The position numbers and the translations under genes were made by a program. 43,517 nucleotides of DNA, from NCBI GenBank assembly GCA_947476955.1, contig CANJSS010000007.1:1-43517 (forward strand). Reading direction: 5' to 3'. The stretch comes from Flavobacteriales bacterium (lineage in GTDB: Bacteria > Bacteroidota > Bacteroidia > Flavobacteriales_D > Crocinitomicaceae). Positions 17,853 through 26,633 of this stretch are shown here, in pieces; position 1 is the stretch's first letter; each line of letters begins with the position of its first letter. The notes under the pieces were generated by a model. That model saw only the letters and a list, made by a program, of their open reading frames with translations, searched no databases and was not told where the DNA came from.

Positions 17853-17928
17853 ATTTTTGTTATTTGAATAATTGGCAGCTTGAATGCGATTAGCTTATTG
17901 AGCCTTTACCCTTTTGTCTGATAAAATC

Positions 17929-19056
17929 TTATTGAAACATATCTTTCATTCTTGAAAAAAAGCTTTTGTCGTTTTTATCCGGACTAGGTTTAAAATTATC
18001 GCTGTTTTTCATTTTTTCTAACATCTCACGTTCTTCTTTGGAAACCTTTTTCGGTGTCCACACATTAATATGCACAAACAAATCTCCTTGTCCGTGGCGC
18101 TGTAAATGCGGAATTCCTTTCCCTTTCAATCTCAAAACTTTTCCGCTTTGTGTTCCCGGCTCCACTTTAATTTTAGCTTTTCCGCTGACAGTTGGAATTT
18201 CAATTGATTCACCGATTACGGCATCCACAAAATTCACAAATGCTTCGTAATGCAAATTATCGCCATCGCGCTTCAGTTCTGGATGTTCTGTTTCTTCAAT
18301 TAAAACGATTAAATCTCCTGGAATGCCATTAAATGGTCCGGCATTTCCTTTACCTGTTACGCTCAATTGCATTCCTTCTTCAACACCTGCTGGAATTTCT
18401 ATCTCAATAACTTCTTCTTGCCTTTTTAAACCCTGAGGGTCTGAATCTGCAGGTTTTTTATCGATCATTTTTCCAGCGCCTTGGCAAGTAGGACAAACCG
18501 ATTGCGTTTGCATTGCGCCAAGAAATGTCTGCGCAATTCGTGTAACTCGTCCAGTACCGTTGCATGTTTGACACGACTTGTACGTTACGCCTTCCGCATT
18601 AACCAGTTTATTGACTTTTATTTTCTTTTTTACGCCTTCCGAAATTTCCTCGAGTGTCAATTTCATTTTTACGCGCAAATTAGTTCCTTTAACGCTTCTA
18701 CTTCCTCCATTTCCTCTACTTCCACCAAAACTACCTCCGCCACCGAAAGCACCGCCAAATACATCGCCAAACTGGGAGAAGATATCATCCATATTCATGC
18801 CGCCACCGCCGCCAAAACCACTTTGTCCGCCAACTCCAGCATGTCCAAAACGATCATATTTTGAGCGTTTTTCACTATTGCTTAGAATTTCGTATGCTTC
18901 CGCTGCTTCTTTGAATTTTTCCTCTGCAGATGCATCATCCGGATTTTTGTCAGGATGGTATTTCAATGCCAATTTGCGGTACGCTTTTTTAATCTCCGCT
19001 TCGTCTGCATTTTTGGAAATACCTAATATTTCGTAAAAATCTCTTTTTTGACTCAT
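17929..19056 (-). CDS. dnaJ: Chaperone protein DnaJ (Hsp40), two-motif zinc domain
   Basis: DnaJ delivers clients to DnaK and stimulates its ATPase. The 375 residues show a J domain with HPD at 34-36, a Gly/Phe-rich linker (about 72-120), a zinc domain, and two C-terminal beta domains with [11 protein letters not shown] and a terminal helix. The zinc region carries only two CxxCxGxG motifs, CQTCNGTG (162-169) and CPTCQGAG (188-195), instead of four; the flanking motifs 1 and 4 are missing. By spacing, the remaining pair corresponds to zinc centre II, the one tied to DnaK cooperation. I believe this form is common in Bacteroidota. It follows grpE by 56 bases. Confidence 0.97.
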   Translation of the reverse strand: MSQKRDFYEILGISKNADEAEIKKAYRKLALKYHPDKNPDDASAEEKFKEAAEAYEILSNSEKRSKYDRFGHAGVGGQSGFGGGGGMNMDDIFSQFGDVFGGAFGGGGSFGGSRGNGGSRSVKGTNLRVKMKLTLEEISEGVKKKIKVNKLVNAEGVTYKSCQTCNGTGRVTRIAQTFLGAMQTQSVCPTCQGAGKMIDKKPADSDPQGLKRQEEVIEIEIPAGVEEGMQLSVTGKGNAGPFNGIPGDLIVLIEETEHPELKRDGDNLHYEAFVNFVDAVIGESIEIPTVSGKAKIKVEPGTQSGKVLRLKGKGIPHLQRHGQGDLFVHINVWTPKKVSKEEREMLEKMKNSDNFKPSPDKNDKSFFSRMKDMFQ

Positions 19057-19112
19057 TCCCTATGGGATTTTAATATGTGTGGGCAGAATTTGTGAATATA
19101 TTCTGCATAAAA

Positions 19113-19661
19113 TTATTGACCAACAACTACTTTAGCGAATCGAATTACTTTATCGTTTAAATAATATCCTTTTTCAACGTCCTCGATAACTTTTCCTTTT
19201 TCCTTATTGGAAGGAGCAGGAACGTTGGCAATTGCTTCGTGCATTTCACTATCAAACGGCTGACCTTTTGCCTCCATCGCTTTCAAACCTTTGGTTTCTA
19301 AGTTATTTTTGAATTTATTGAAAATCAAATGGAAACCTTCCTTAACACCATCAATTTCTTCGGCCTTTTGATTATTTACAATTGCACGTTCGAAATCGTC
19401 CAAAACTGGCAGTAAATCGATAAGAATTCCAGCGTTTGCTGTACTAATCAATTCAACACGCTCCTTATTTGTTCGTTTTCTATAATTATCAAATTCAGCA
19501 TACAGCCGAAGAAAACGATCATTCAATTCGGCGTATTTTTCTTCTGGAGTAGGCTCGCTTTTTTCTTCTGGTACTTCATCAGCAGCTGTTTCAGCAACAA
19601 CTTCGTTCTCGTTTTTCACGTTTTCGTTTTCCGGATTATGCATTTCTTTTTTTTCTGCCAT
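19113..19661 (-). CDS. grpE: Nucleotide exchange factor GrpE
   Basis: GrpE dimers release ADP from DnaK. The 182-residue product has an acidic disordered N-terminus, a long coiled coil (about 40-110, including AELNDRFLRLYAEFDNYRKRTNKE) and a C-terminal beta wing (FDSEMHEAIANVPAP, then KGYYLNDKVIRFAKVVVG). I chose the ATG at 19661; a TTG three codons upstream would add residues of no family value. It is first in grpE-dnaJ, read from a -7 box at 19691-19698, and is separate from dnaK, 17 kb away in this window. Confidence 0.96.
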   Translation of the reverse strand: MAEKKEMHNPENENVKNENEVVAETAADEVPEEKSEPTPEEKYAELNDRFLRLYAEFDNYRKRTNKERVELISTANAGILIDLLPVLDDFERAIVNNQKAEEIDGVKEGFHLIFNKFKNNLETKGLKAMEAKGQPFDSEMHEAIANVPAPSNKEKGKVIEDVEKGYYLNDKVIRFAKVVVGQ

Positions 19662-19690
19662 TGTTCGCAATTTTAGTAATTGTGGCTTGT

Positions 19691-19698
19691 CAAAGATA
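19691..19698 (-). promoter_or_regulatory. -7 box of grpE-dnaJ
   Basis: TATCTTTG on the minus strand matches the -7 consensus exactly, 29 bases before the ATG. It is immediately preceded by TTGGCAG, and further up by TGACATCCTGTC. The spacing from GG to the G of TTTG is 12 bases, which also loosely resembles a sigma-54 -24/-12 pair with a poor -12 end. Neither reading is proven. Confidence 0.55.
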
Positions 19699-19873
19699 CT
19701 GCCAATATTCTAATTCGGACAGGATGTCAGCGAACTGCAGTAGGAGTGTGAAAAGTTGACATTCAAAAAAAATCAAAAATTCAAAAAAGTCTCGAGATTG
19801 TATAAAAAAAATACTTCGAATTGAATTGTTGACAATTTTCAATACATTCACTAAATTTCCTGAATGAGTTCAT

Positions 19874-19881
19874 TAAATTTG
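19874..19881 (+). promoter_or_regulatory. -7 box of the SGNH-SGNH-MBOAT operon
   Basis: TAAATTTG matches TAnnTTTG exactly and lies 19 bases before the TTG codon chosen as the start of the first gene. No TTG is present in the -33 window. It supports a short leader and the TTG start, since no ATG occurs between it and the coding frame. Confidence 0.5.
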
Positions 19882-19900
19882 CAGTATTAAACGAATTATA

Positions 19901-21379
19901 TTGAAAGAAATAAAGCCCTTCCAAGTCCTAGTTTTCGTATTGGGGATTTTACTTATTTTATTGCCAATCGCCTTATATGTGCCAAAAAACGGTTGGAATA
20001 TTGCCGGACTTAACATTAATTTTCTCGGCAAGGAAAGTTTATGGCATCCAACGGAACAAATAAAGAAAGATATTACAACACTTGTTGCAAAGGTGGACAC
20101 AACAAGTATTGAAATTGAAATAGATACATTAATAAAGCACCGAAATGGATCTAATGGAAACATGGGTGCGCCAAATGGAGGAACTTTATCTTCCGAAAGT
20201 GCGACAGAAATACATTTAAATGAAACTGGTTTAAGCAACCTGCACGTCTTCTTCAGGAAGTTACAAGATGCTGCGAATTATGAAAAAAAATTACACATTC
20301 TGCATTATGGCGATTCGCAGATTGAGGGCGATCGAATGACTGCTTACATTCGCCAGCGCATTCAAAATCAATTTGGTGGAAATGGACCAGGATTAATTCC
20401 TGCAATGAATGTATACAATACCTTCACTTTTAAGCAAACCTATTCGGATAATTTCATGCGTTACACGTGTTTTGGTGGTAATAAACTTAAAAATAGAAAA
20501 TATGGATCAATGGGATCTGCTGCTCGTTTCTCACCAGAATTGGATAGTGCCAGATTACAACGAGAAACAACAGTAAAAGAAGCATGGATTGAAATTTCAC
20601 CGGGAAAAAGTTCGTATTCTAGATCCCGCGAGTACAATAATATTTCCATGTATTACAATAGTTGCCTAAAACCTTGTTTGGTTAAAGTTTTTCAAAATGG
20701 AAATTTAATTCACGAGGATAGTTTAATACAAGATGGGAAAGCCCACACGTTGGATTTAAATTTTCCTACTACTCCTGGTAAACTGAAATTTGTTTTTTCT
20801 GCTGCTGTCAGTCCAACTATCAGTGGGTTTTCCTTAGAAGGTGATTTTGGTGTGCAAGTCAGTAATATTGGCATGCGTGGTTCGAGCGGAATGATTTTCG
20901 GGTCAATGGATCAAACTATTTTGGCGAAAATGTATGCGGATTTAAACACAGAATTAATTCTCATGCAATTTGGTGGAAACTCTGTTCCATTTTTCAAAGA
21001 CAGCAGTTCTGTTCGTTCTTATGCGAATTCCTTTAAAAGTCAATTAAACACGATTAAGAAATTACGTCCTTCGGCTGCGATATTGGTTATTGGGCCAAGT
21101 GATATGTCGAAATTAGAAAATGGTATTTTTGTAAGTTATCCTTATTTATCTTATTGCGTTGCGCAAATGAAAAAAGTCACACTGGAAGTTGGAGGCGGTT
21201 ATTGGGATCTTTATTCCGCAATGGGTGGTAAAAACTCAATGCCTTCATGGGTAGAAAAAGGACTTGCTGGAAAAGATTACATTCATTTCAGTAACCAGGG
21301 AGCAAGCATAATTTCTCAACTTTTCTTTGATGCATTTGCTGCAGAATTTGCAAAATGGCAATTAAACACAATCGAATAA
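19901..21379 (+). CDS. Membrane-anchored SGNH-hydrolase-fold protein, likely glycan O-acyl transfer
   Basis: The 492 residues begin with a membrane anchor (QVLVFVLGILLILLPIALYVP, about 8-28), so the rest is probably periplasmic. The SGNH catalytic blocks are readable: block I HYGDSQIEGD with Ser139, a Gly-Asn pair in MQFGGNSVPF (block III), and block V DYIHF with Asp459 and His462. The intact triad suggests acyl-ester chemistry, either deacetylation or acetyl transfer as in AlgX/AlgJ or PatB. The start is a TTG codon, since no ATG precedes the anchor in frame and the frame is closed at 19874. Twelve bases separate it from a second SGNH gene, and an MBOAT gene follows. Confidence 0.8.
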   Translation: MKEIKPFQVLVFVLGILLILLPIALYVPKNGWNIAGLNINFLGKESLWHPTEQIKKDITTLVAKVDTTSIEIEIDTLIKHRNGSNGNMGAPNGGTLSSESATEIHLNETGLSNLHVFFRKLQDAANYEKKLHILHYGDSQIEGDRMTAYIRQRIQNQFGGNGPGLIPAMNVYNTFTFKQTYSDNFMRYTCFGGNKLKNRKYGSMGSAARFSPELDSARLQRETTVKEAWIEISPGKSSYSRSREYNNISMYYNSCLKPCLVKVFQNGNLIHEDSLIQDGKAHTLDLNFPTTPGKLKFVFSAAVSPTISGFSLEGDFGVQVSNIGMRGSSGMIFGSMDQTILAKMYADLNTELILMQFGGNSVPFFKDSSSVRSYANSFKSQLNTIKKLRPSAAILVIGPSDMSKLENGIFVSYPYLSYCVAQMKKVTLEVGGGYWDLYSAMGGKNSMPSWVEKGLAGKDYIHFSNQGASIISQLFFDAFAAEFAKWQLNTIE

Positions 21380-21391
21380 AACAGGTGCACT

Positions 21392-22711
21392 TTGATTCTT
21401 AAAGCAATTGGTTTTCTAATTTTTCTTTCACTGATCTTTACATTAAAGGGTCAGGAGCAAGAAAACGAGCCAATTTCCGACTCACTTAATATGTATTGCT
21501 TTCCAGACTATGCTATTTTGGATTCCGCTGTAGGAAATCGTTATCCATTTATGGTAATTGAAAAAAATAATTTTCAGTTCTTCACTGCTGAAAGTCCTAA
21601 TTGGGAGCATTTCTACCATGAATTCAATGCGATGGTTAAAGAAAAGGACAGAAAATTAAATTTCTACCATCTTGGAGGGTCTCATATTCAAGCGGATATT
21701 TATTCGCATGATTTTCGAAGTTTTTTACAATCGAATTGGGCAGATATTTCTGGAGAACGAGGAATAGTCTTTCCATTTGATTTGGCGAATACCAACAATC
21801 CAGCGAATTATTTTTTTTCATCTCCTAATCATTGGACTGCATACCGCAGCATAAGCCAACGCCCTGAAACTATTGATTATGGTTTAATGGGAGCAGCATT
21901 AATTTGCAACGATTCTCTTATTACAATTTATTTCAGACACGACAGAACGAATGTGAAACCGCCATTTTCAAGTATTCGTATTTACCATAACAAAGGAGAA
22001 TTGCCATTTGAGTTACAGTTTGGAGAAGCAGAATTATTAGTGAATCGCGTGGAACATAATCCGGCGATTGGGTATACCGATGTTTATTTCACGGATTTAA
22101 TTGACACCTTGGATCTACAATTTTCCAGAATAACGGAGCATGTAATTGGACTAGAAATTTATGGTTTTCAATTTATGAATAGCGATCCGGGAATTTCTTA
22201 CACCTCCATTGGAATAAATGGTGCAGGACTCTATACCTACTTGGCGAATGAAAATTTTGAAGAACAATTAATGGCATATCCACCAGACTTTTTTACTTTT
22301 TCCGTTGGAACAAACGATGCAAATGTTCCTTTCGACAGATTTGACCCCCAAGTTTATAAGCTAAATTTGGAGAAAATGATGCGAATTGTTTTGAAAGTAA
22401 ATCCAAAATGCGCGATTCTACTTACTGTTCCAAACGATTCGTATTACCATAAAAAATATTTAAATAGAAATATTGCTCGTCAACGGGAAGTAATTATAGA
22501 ATTAGCGGAAAAATACCAACAGCCTGTCTGGGATGTTTACGGTTTAATGGGAGAATTAGGATCCTCTAAACTGTGGTTTAACAATGGACTTATGCAAAGT
22601 GATATGGTACATTTTACATCCATCGGTTATCATTTAAAAGGCGATTTGATGATTGATGCTTTTGTGAAATACCTCGGGCAGATGAAAAAAATAGATGAAA
22701 TAAAAAAATAA
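21392..22711 (+). CDS. Secreted SGNH-hydrolase-fold protein, partner of MBOAT
   Basis: This 439-residue protein starts with a signal peptide (MILKAIGFLIFLSLIFTLKG) and is probably periplasmic. Block I reads HLGGSHIQAD with Ser97, so the usual Asp before the Ser is Gly. Block III is SVGTNDANVPF and block V is DMVHF with Asp404 and His407, so the catalytic residues remain. The region YGLMGAALICND to FRHDRTNV probably belongs to an inserted beta domain. The start is TTG at 21392, exactly where the signal peptide should begin. The gene sits between another SGNH gene (12 bases) and the MBOAT gene (4 bases), which argues for work in one complex. It may have arisen by duplication from its neighbour, but similarity is low. 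Confidence 0.78.
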   Translation: MILKAIGFLIFLSLIFTLKGQEQENEPISDSLNMYCFPDYAILDSAVGNRYPFMVIEKNNFQFFTAESPNWEHFYHEFNAMVKEKDRKLNFYHLGGSHIQADIYSHDFRSFLQSNWADISGERGIVFPFDLANTNNPANYFFSSPNHWTAYRSISQRPETIDYGLMGAALICNDSLITIYFRHDRTNVKPPFSSIRIYHNKGELPFELQFGEAELLVNRVEHNPAIGYTDVYFTDLIDTLDLQFSRITEHVIGLEIYGFQFMNSDPGISYTSIGINGAGLYTYLANENFEEQLMAYPPDFFTFSVGTNDANVPFDRFDPQVYKLNLEKMMRIVLKVNPKCAILLTVPNDSYYHKKYLNRNIARQREVIIELAEKYQQPVWDVYGLMGELGSSKLWFNNGLMQSDMVHFTSIGYHLKGDLMIDAFVKYLGQMKKIDEIKK

Positions 22712-22715
22712 ATAA

Positions 22716-24380
22716 ATGGATCGTTTTTGGCAAATATTTTCTTTCGATGATAAAGAACCACTGATTTTTTCACAACTGGATTTTTGGCTGTTTTTCTTGC
22801 TCGTTATGGTTGTTTTTTCAGCTATACACAAGTTCTTTCTGGTTCGAAGTATTTTCTTGACAGCAATCAGTATTTTCTTTTATTTCAAAGCATCGGGGCT
22901 ATTTATTATTCTCCTTGGGATGAGTTTAATCGGAAATTATTTTTTTGGTAAATGGGTACATACTGCCAAAACACCAAATTCAAAGAAATGGCTAATTGGT
23001 ATAGCTGCTTTTTTAAATATAACTGTATTGGCCTATTTCAAATACGCCTACTTCTTTACAGATTCCTTCAATGAAATGTTTCATACAGATTTCCAGATTT
23101 TCAACCATTTATCGTATTGGGGGAATAGCTTTTTTGATGGAAATTACTTTGCTGTAGATCAAATAATTTTGCCTATTGGGCTTTCTTTCTTTACGTTTCA
23201 AAGTATTTCGTATTTCATTGATATTTATCGAAAAGAGGTTGAACCAGTAACTAACTTTTTTGACTACACATTCTTTGTTACGTTTTTTCCGCATTTATTA
23301 TTAGGTCCGATTGTTCGAGCAAAAGACTTTCTTCCACAGATTCGACAACCATACGCATTGAATAAAGACGATTTTAGCGGTGCGATAATTCAAATAGTAA
23401 AAGGTTTACTGAAGAAAATTGTTCTAGCAGATTATATTGCTGTTCATTTTATAGACAAAGTAGTTGAAACTCCAGAAGCATTTCCAGGTTTCGTGAGTAT
23501 TTTGGCAATGTGGGGATATTCCTTGCAAATTTATGGGGATTTCTCAGGTTATACAGATATTGCAATTGGCTTATCCCGATTAATGGGCATCAAATTACTT
23601 GAAAATTTTAATTCTCCCTACAAAGCAACTAGCGTTGCAGATTTTTGGAGAAGGTGGCACAAATCATTAGGCTCTTGGCTACGCGACTATTTATATATTC
23701 CATTGGGTGGAAATAAATCGGGAGGTATTGGAACCTACATCGCAACAGTTATCATTTTTGTTTTCCTCATTTTTATTACGCAATGGTATGAACTTATCTT
23801 TGTCTACATTGGATTAACTGCCATATATATATTTGGTGTTTTGGTTATACCGAATTTCAAAAAATACATTCACCGTGATTTAAACCTTCTCATTACGATG
23901 GTTGTAGGTGGTTTATGGCATGGCGCAAGTGAAAATTTCGTGATTTGGGGAACAATGAACGGACTTGCATTAATTCTATACAACCATTGGAAAAAGATCT
24001 CACCATACGAAAACAAAAGTTGGCTGCTTGTTCATTTCTGGAAAGTTTTCCTAACCTTCAATTTTATCACTTTTACCAGAATCTGGTTTCGTTTGGAAGA
24101 AGAGGGCGCACCAATGGCAATGCTTAACCATATTTGGAATAAGTTTGACTTGGAATGGACAACATTTATAAGCGTATTAACTACTTACCAAAGTGTTTTT
24201 TGGGTAATATTAGTTGGATATATTCTCCATTGGCTGCCGCAAAATATAAAAGCGCTTTGGGAAAATTTATTCAAAAGTTTTTCCATGCCTGTTCAAGCAA
24301 TTGCAGTTGCAATAATTGTGATTTTGATGTACCAAGCAGTTTCGGATACATTCAAGCCATTTGCCTATTTTGAATATTAA
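22716..24380 (+). CDS. MBOAT-family O-acyltransferase (AlgI/PatA/DltB-like)
   Basis: Membrane-bound O-acyltransferases of this type take an acyl group, usually acetyl, from a cytosolic donor across the inner membrane for O-modification of extracellular polymers. The 554 residues have about eleven hydrophobic segments. The family motifs are present: PIGLSFFTFQSISYFID, DFWRRWHKSLGSWLRDY with His315, and GGLWHGASENFVIWG with His402, which matches the catalytic His of AlgI. It is the last gene of a tight SGNH-SGNH-MBOAT operon; in alginate and peptidoglycan systems SGNH partners complete the transfer. No polymerase or glycan-synthesis gene is adjacent, so the acceptor is unknown. Its stop overlaps the convergent paaZ stop. 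Confidence 0.93.
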   Translation: MDRFWQIFSFDDKEPLIFSQLDFWLFFLLVMVVFSAIHKFFLVRSIFLTAISIFFYFKASGLFIILLGMSLIGNYFFGKWVHTAKTPNSKKWLIGIAAFLNITVLAYFKYAYFFTDSFNEMFHTDFQIFNHLSYWGNSFFDGNYFAVDQIILPIGLSFFTFQSISYFIDIYRKEVEPVTNFFDYTFFVTFFPHLLLGPIVRAKDFLPQIRQPYALNKDDFSGAIIQIVKGLLKKIVLADYIAVHFIDKVVETPEAFPGFVSILAMWGYSLQIYGDFSGYTDIAIGLSRLMGIKLLENFNSPYKATSVADFWRRWHKSLGSWLRDYLYIPLGGNKSGGIGTYIATVIIFVFLIFITQWYELIFVYIGLTAIYIFGVLVIPNFKKYIHRDLNLLITMVVGGLWHGASENFVIWGTMNGLALILYNHWKKISPYENKSWLLVHFWKVFLTFNFITFTRIWFRLEEEGAPMAMLNHIWNKFDLEWTTFISVLTTYQSVFWVILVGYILHWLPQNIKALWENLFKSFSMPVQAIAVAIIVILMYQAVSDTFKPFAYFEY

Positions 24381-26425
24381 TTTTGATCCAATTTCTTTAC
24401 CATAGTTAAGATTGTAGCCATTGCTACTGTTTCTCCGGTTTCATCGTAAACGTCTACCAAAAATTTCACAATTCCTTTGGCGATATCCTCTTCAGATTTC
24501 TTTTCCTGATCCACTTTTTCTTTAACGGTAAATCGTACACCAATTGTTGCACCTGGATAAACTGGTTTTGTAAACCGTGCATCTTCCAAACCATAATTCA
24601 ATAAGACAGGGCCTTTTTTAGGATCTACGAATAATCCAGCGGCTTTAGATAAAATAAAATAACCATGTGCAACGCGGCGTTCAAATATTGTTCCTTCCAA
24701 AGAAGTTGCATCCATGTGCGCGTAGAAATTATCTCCTGAAACGTTTGCAAAGTTCACAATATCAGCATCCGTAACCGTATGTTTATGTGTAAAAACAGTT
24801 TCGCCGATGACTAACTCTTCAAAATGTTGTCGGAACACGTGCGGATTAGCTTCAGGCATTTTTGCACCAACCTGAAATTGCTGTGTAATCCGAGTGATAG
24901 TTGTTGGATGTCCCTGAATTGCCGTTCGTTGTAAATAATGCAAAACGCCACGCTTTCCACCCATTTCTTCGCCACCACCCGCTCGACCAGGTCCGCCATG
25001 CGTCAATAATGGCATTGGAGAACCGTGACCTGTGGATTCTTTTGCACAATCTTTATTTAACACTAGAATTCGACCGTGCATACTTGCTGCACCGATTACA
25101 TATTCCATCGCTTCTTGATCATCTGGCGTTACAATCGAAGAAACGAGCGAACCTTTGCCCATTTTTGCCAATTCAATAGCTTCATCTAATGTTTTATATG
25201 GCATTACTGTCGCAACCGGACCAAAAGCTTCAATTTCATGAACATCTGTATTATTGAACGGATCATTATTACTAAATAGAATTGGCGAGAAAAATGCACC
25301 TTTGTTTTTGTCTGCACCTACAACTTCAAAATCGTCTAGCGATCCAAAAACAATTTTTTGCGACTTCGCTAATTGTTCTACGCTTGCTCGAACACTTTCT
25401 ACTTGTCCACGAGTTGCAAGAGATCCCATTCTTACACCTTCCATACTTGGATTCCCAATTACAGTGGTTGCGAGACGCGCTGCAATCGCTTTTTCAACCT
25501 CATCGGTCAAATTTTCCGGCACAATTATTCGTCGAACCGCCGTACATTTTTGTCCAGCTTTAACGGTAATTTCCTTTGCTGCTTCTTTTATGAATAAATT
25601 AAATTCTTCCGTTCCAGGAACTGCTTTTTCACCTAAAATAGTTGCGTTTAGAGAGTCTGCTTCCAAATTGAACATGACGCTATTTTGAACAATCTGAGGA
25701 GAAGATTTTAATAGTAAACCTGTCGAGGCGCTTCCAGTAAATGTTACCATGTCTTCAGATGAAACGCTATCAAGAATTCCTCTTGCCGACCCACATACCA
25801 ATTGCAATGCGCCTTCAGGGAGAATTTTTGATTCTATAATATCGTGCACCATAACTTCCGTTAAATAGCAAGTTGCACCGGATGGTTTTACTATTGCAGA
25901 AACACCGGCCATCAAATTGACAGCAATTTTTTCCAACATTCCCCAAATTGGGAAGTTGAAGGCATTAATATGAATTACTACTCCCTCTCTAGGAACCATA
26001 ATGTGGTGGCCGATAAACGAACCGTTTTTTGATAATGGAGCAGCCACACCATCCACATAATAAGGAAGGTCAGGAAATTGGCGCCGCAGCGAAGCATTCG
26101 CAAATAAATTTCCAATTCCGCCCTCAATATCAATCCAAGAATCGATGCGCGTTGCACCAGTCCACGAACTTACTTCGTAATATCTTTCTTTTTTAGTCAT
26201 TAGATGCAAGGCCAATGCTTTTAGCATTCTTCCTCTTTCCTGAAAAGTCATTTTACGCAGTGCGTGGCCACCAGTTTTTCGGCCATAATCCAACATTGCA
26301 GCAAAATCCAAACCTATACTGGAAGCTTCGCCAATTTTTTCACCTGTAATCGCGTTAAAGAGATTTGCTTCTGTCCCTTCACCATCGAACCATTTTCCTA
26401 ACGCATAACTTTGATACCGTTGCAT
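24377..26425 (-). CDS. paaZ: PaaZ: oxepin-CoA hydrolase / aldehyde dehydrogenase fusion
   Basis: PaaZ opens the ring of oxepin-CoA with its MaoC-like domain and oxidises the resulting aldehyde with its dehydrogenase domain, in aerobic phenylacetate breakdown. The 682-residue length is almost the same as E. coli PaaZ (681). The dehydrogenase part shows FNLEAD with Glu255 and AGQKC with catalytic Cys294. The C-terminal MaoC part (from about 535) shows GDNFYAH with Asp565 and His570, four residues shifted from the E. coli catalytic pair. No other paa gene is in the window. A complete promoter on the minus strand lies about 145 bases upstream, leaving a long leader with palindromes. Confidence 0.93.
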   Translation of the reverse strand: MQRYQSYALGKWFDGEGTEANLFNAITGEKIGEASSIGLDFAAMLDYGRKTGGHALRKMTFQERGRMLKALALHLMTKKERYYEVSSWTGATRIDSWIDIEGGIGNLFANASLRRQFPDLPYYVDGVAAPLSKNGSFIGHHIMVPREGVVIHINAFNFPIWGMLEKIAVNLMAGVSAIVKPSGATCYLTEVMVHDIIESKILPEGALQLVCGSARGILDSVSSEDMVTFTGSASTGLLLKSSPQIVQNSVMFNLEADSLNATILGEKAVPGTEEFNLFIKEAAKEITVKAGQKCTAVRRIIVPENLTDEVEKAIAARLATTVIGNPSMEGVRMGSLATRGQVESVRASVEQLAKSQKIVFGSLDDFEVVGADKNKGAFFSPILFSNNDPFNNTDVHEIEAFGPVATVMPYKTLDEAIELAKMGKGSLVSSIVTPDDQEAMEYVIGAASMHGRILVLNKDCAKESTGHGSPMPLLTHGGPGRAGGGEEMGGKRGVLHYLQRTAIQGHPTTITRITQQFQVGAKMPEANPHVFRQHFEELVIGETVFTHKHTVTDADIVNFANVSGDNFYAHMDATSLEGTIFERRVAHGYFILSKAAGLFVDPKKGPVLLNYGLEDARFTKPVYPGATIGVRFTVKEKVDQEKKSEEDIAKGIVKFLVDVYDETGETVAMATILTMVKKLDQN

Positions 26426-26504
26426 ACTTTCTATTTAGAACTTTAAAATTAATGATTCTTAAATCAATACCGCTGAAGTAGTAAAAATCATTTTTATTTT
26501 TTTT

Positions 26505-26535
26505 ATCGATACTTTTTGTTGTTTTATCGATAAAA
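26505..26535. repeat. Two TATCGATA palindromes 20 bp apart in the paaZ leader
   Basis: TATCGATA occurs at 26505-26512 and again at 26525-26532, the second within the 14-base perfect palindrome TTTTATCGATAAAA (26522-26535). The centres are exactly 20 bp apart, about two helical turns, a spacing typical of sites for paired dimers. The second site fills the spacer of a plus-strand promoter. It lies upstream of the paaZ start and downstream of the predicted paaZ promoter. Confidence 0.55.
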
Positions 26536-26547
26536 TAGTTATATTTG
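26519..26547 (+). promoter_or_regulatory. Plus-strand promoter facing the dus gene end
   Basis: TTG (26519-26521), an 18-base spacer and TATATTTG (26540-26547) form a complete consensus promoter pointing away from paaZ. No convincing gene lies downstream: the next 166 bases hold only a palindrome, and then dus is read on the other strand. It could make a small or antisense RNA, or it may be chance in AT-rich DNA. Confidence 0.4.
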
Positions 26548-26569
26548 TAGTCAAAAGGTGATTTTCTTT

Positions 26570-26597
26570 CAAATCTAAATCTCCTACCTGATTACAA
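26570..26597 (-). promoter_or_regulatory. paaZ: Predicted paaZ promoter
   Basis: On the minus strand TTG (26597-26595), a 17-base spacer and TAGATTTG (26577-26570) match the Bacteroidota consensus in full. Transcription would begin near 26563, about 138 bases before the paaZ ATG, and would cross the two TATCGATA sites. An AGTGTCA half-site lies just upstream at 26613-26619. Confidence 0.55.
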
Positions 26598-26633
26598 ACC
26601 AACCATTTTTTTAGTGTCAATGAGCATATAATT

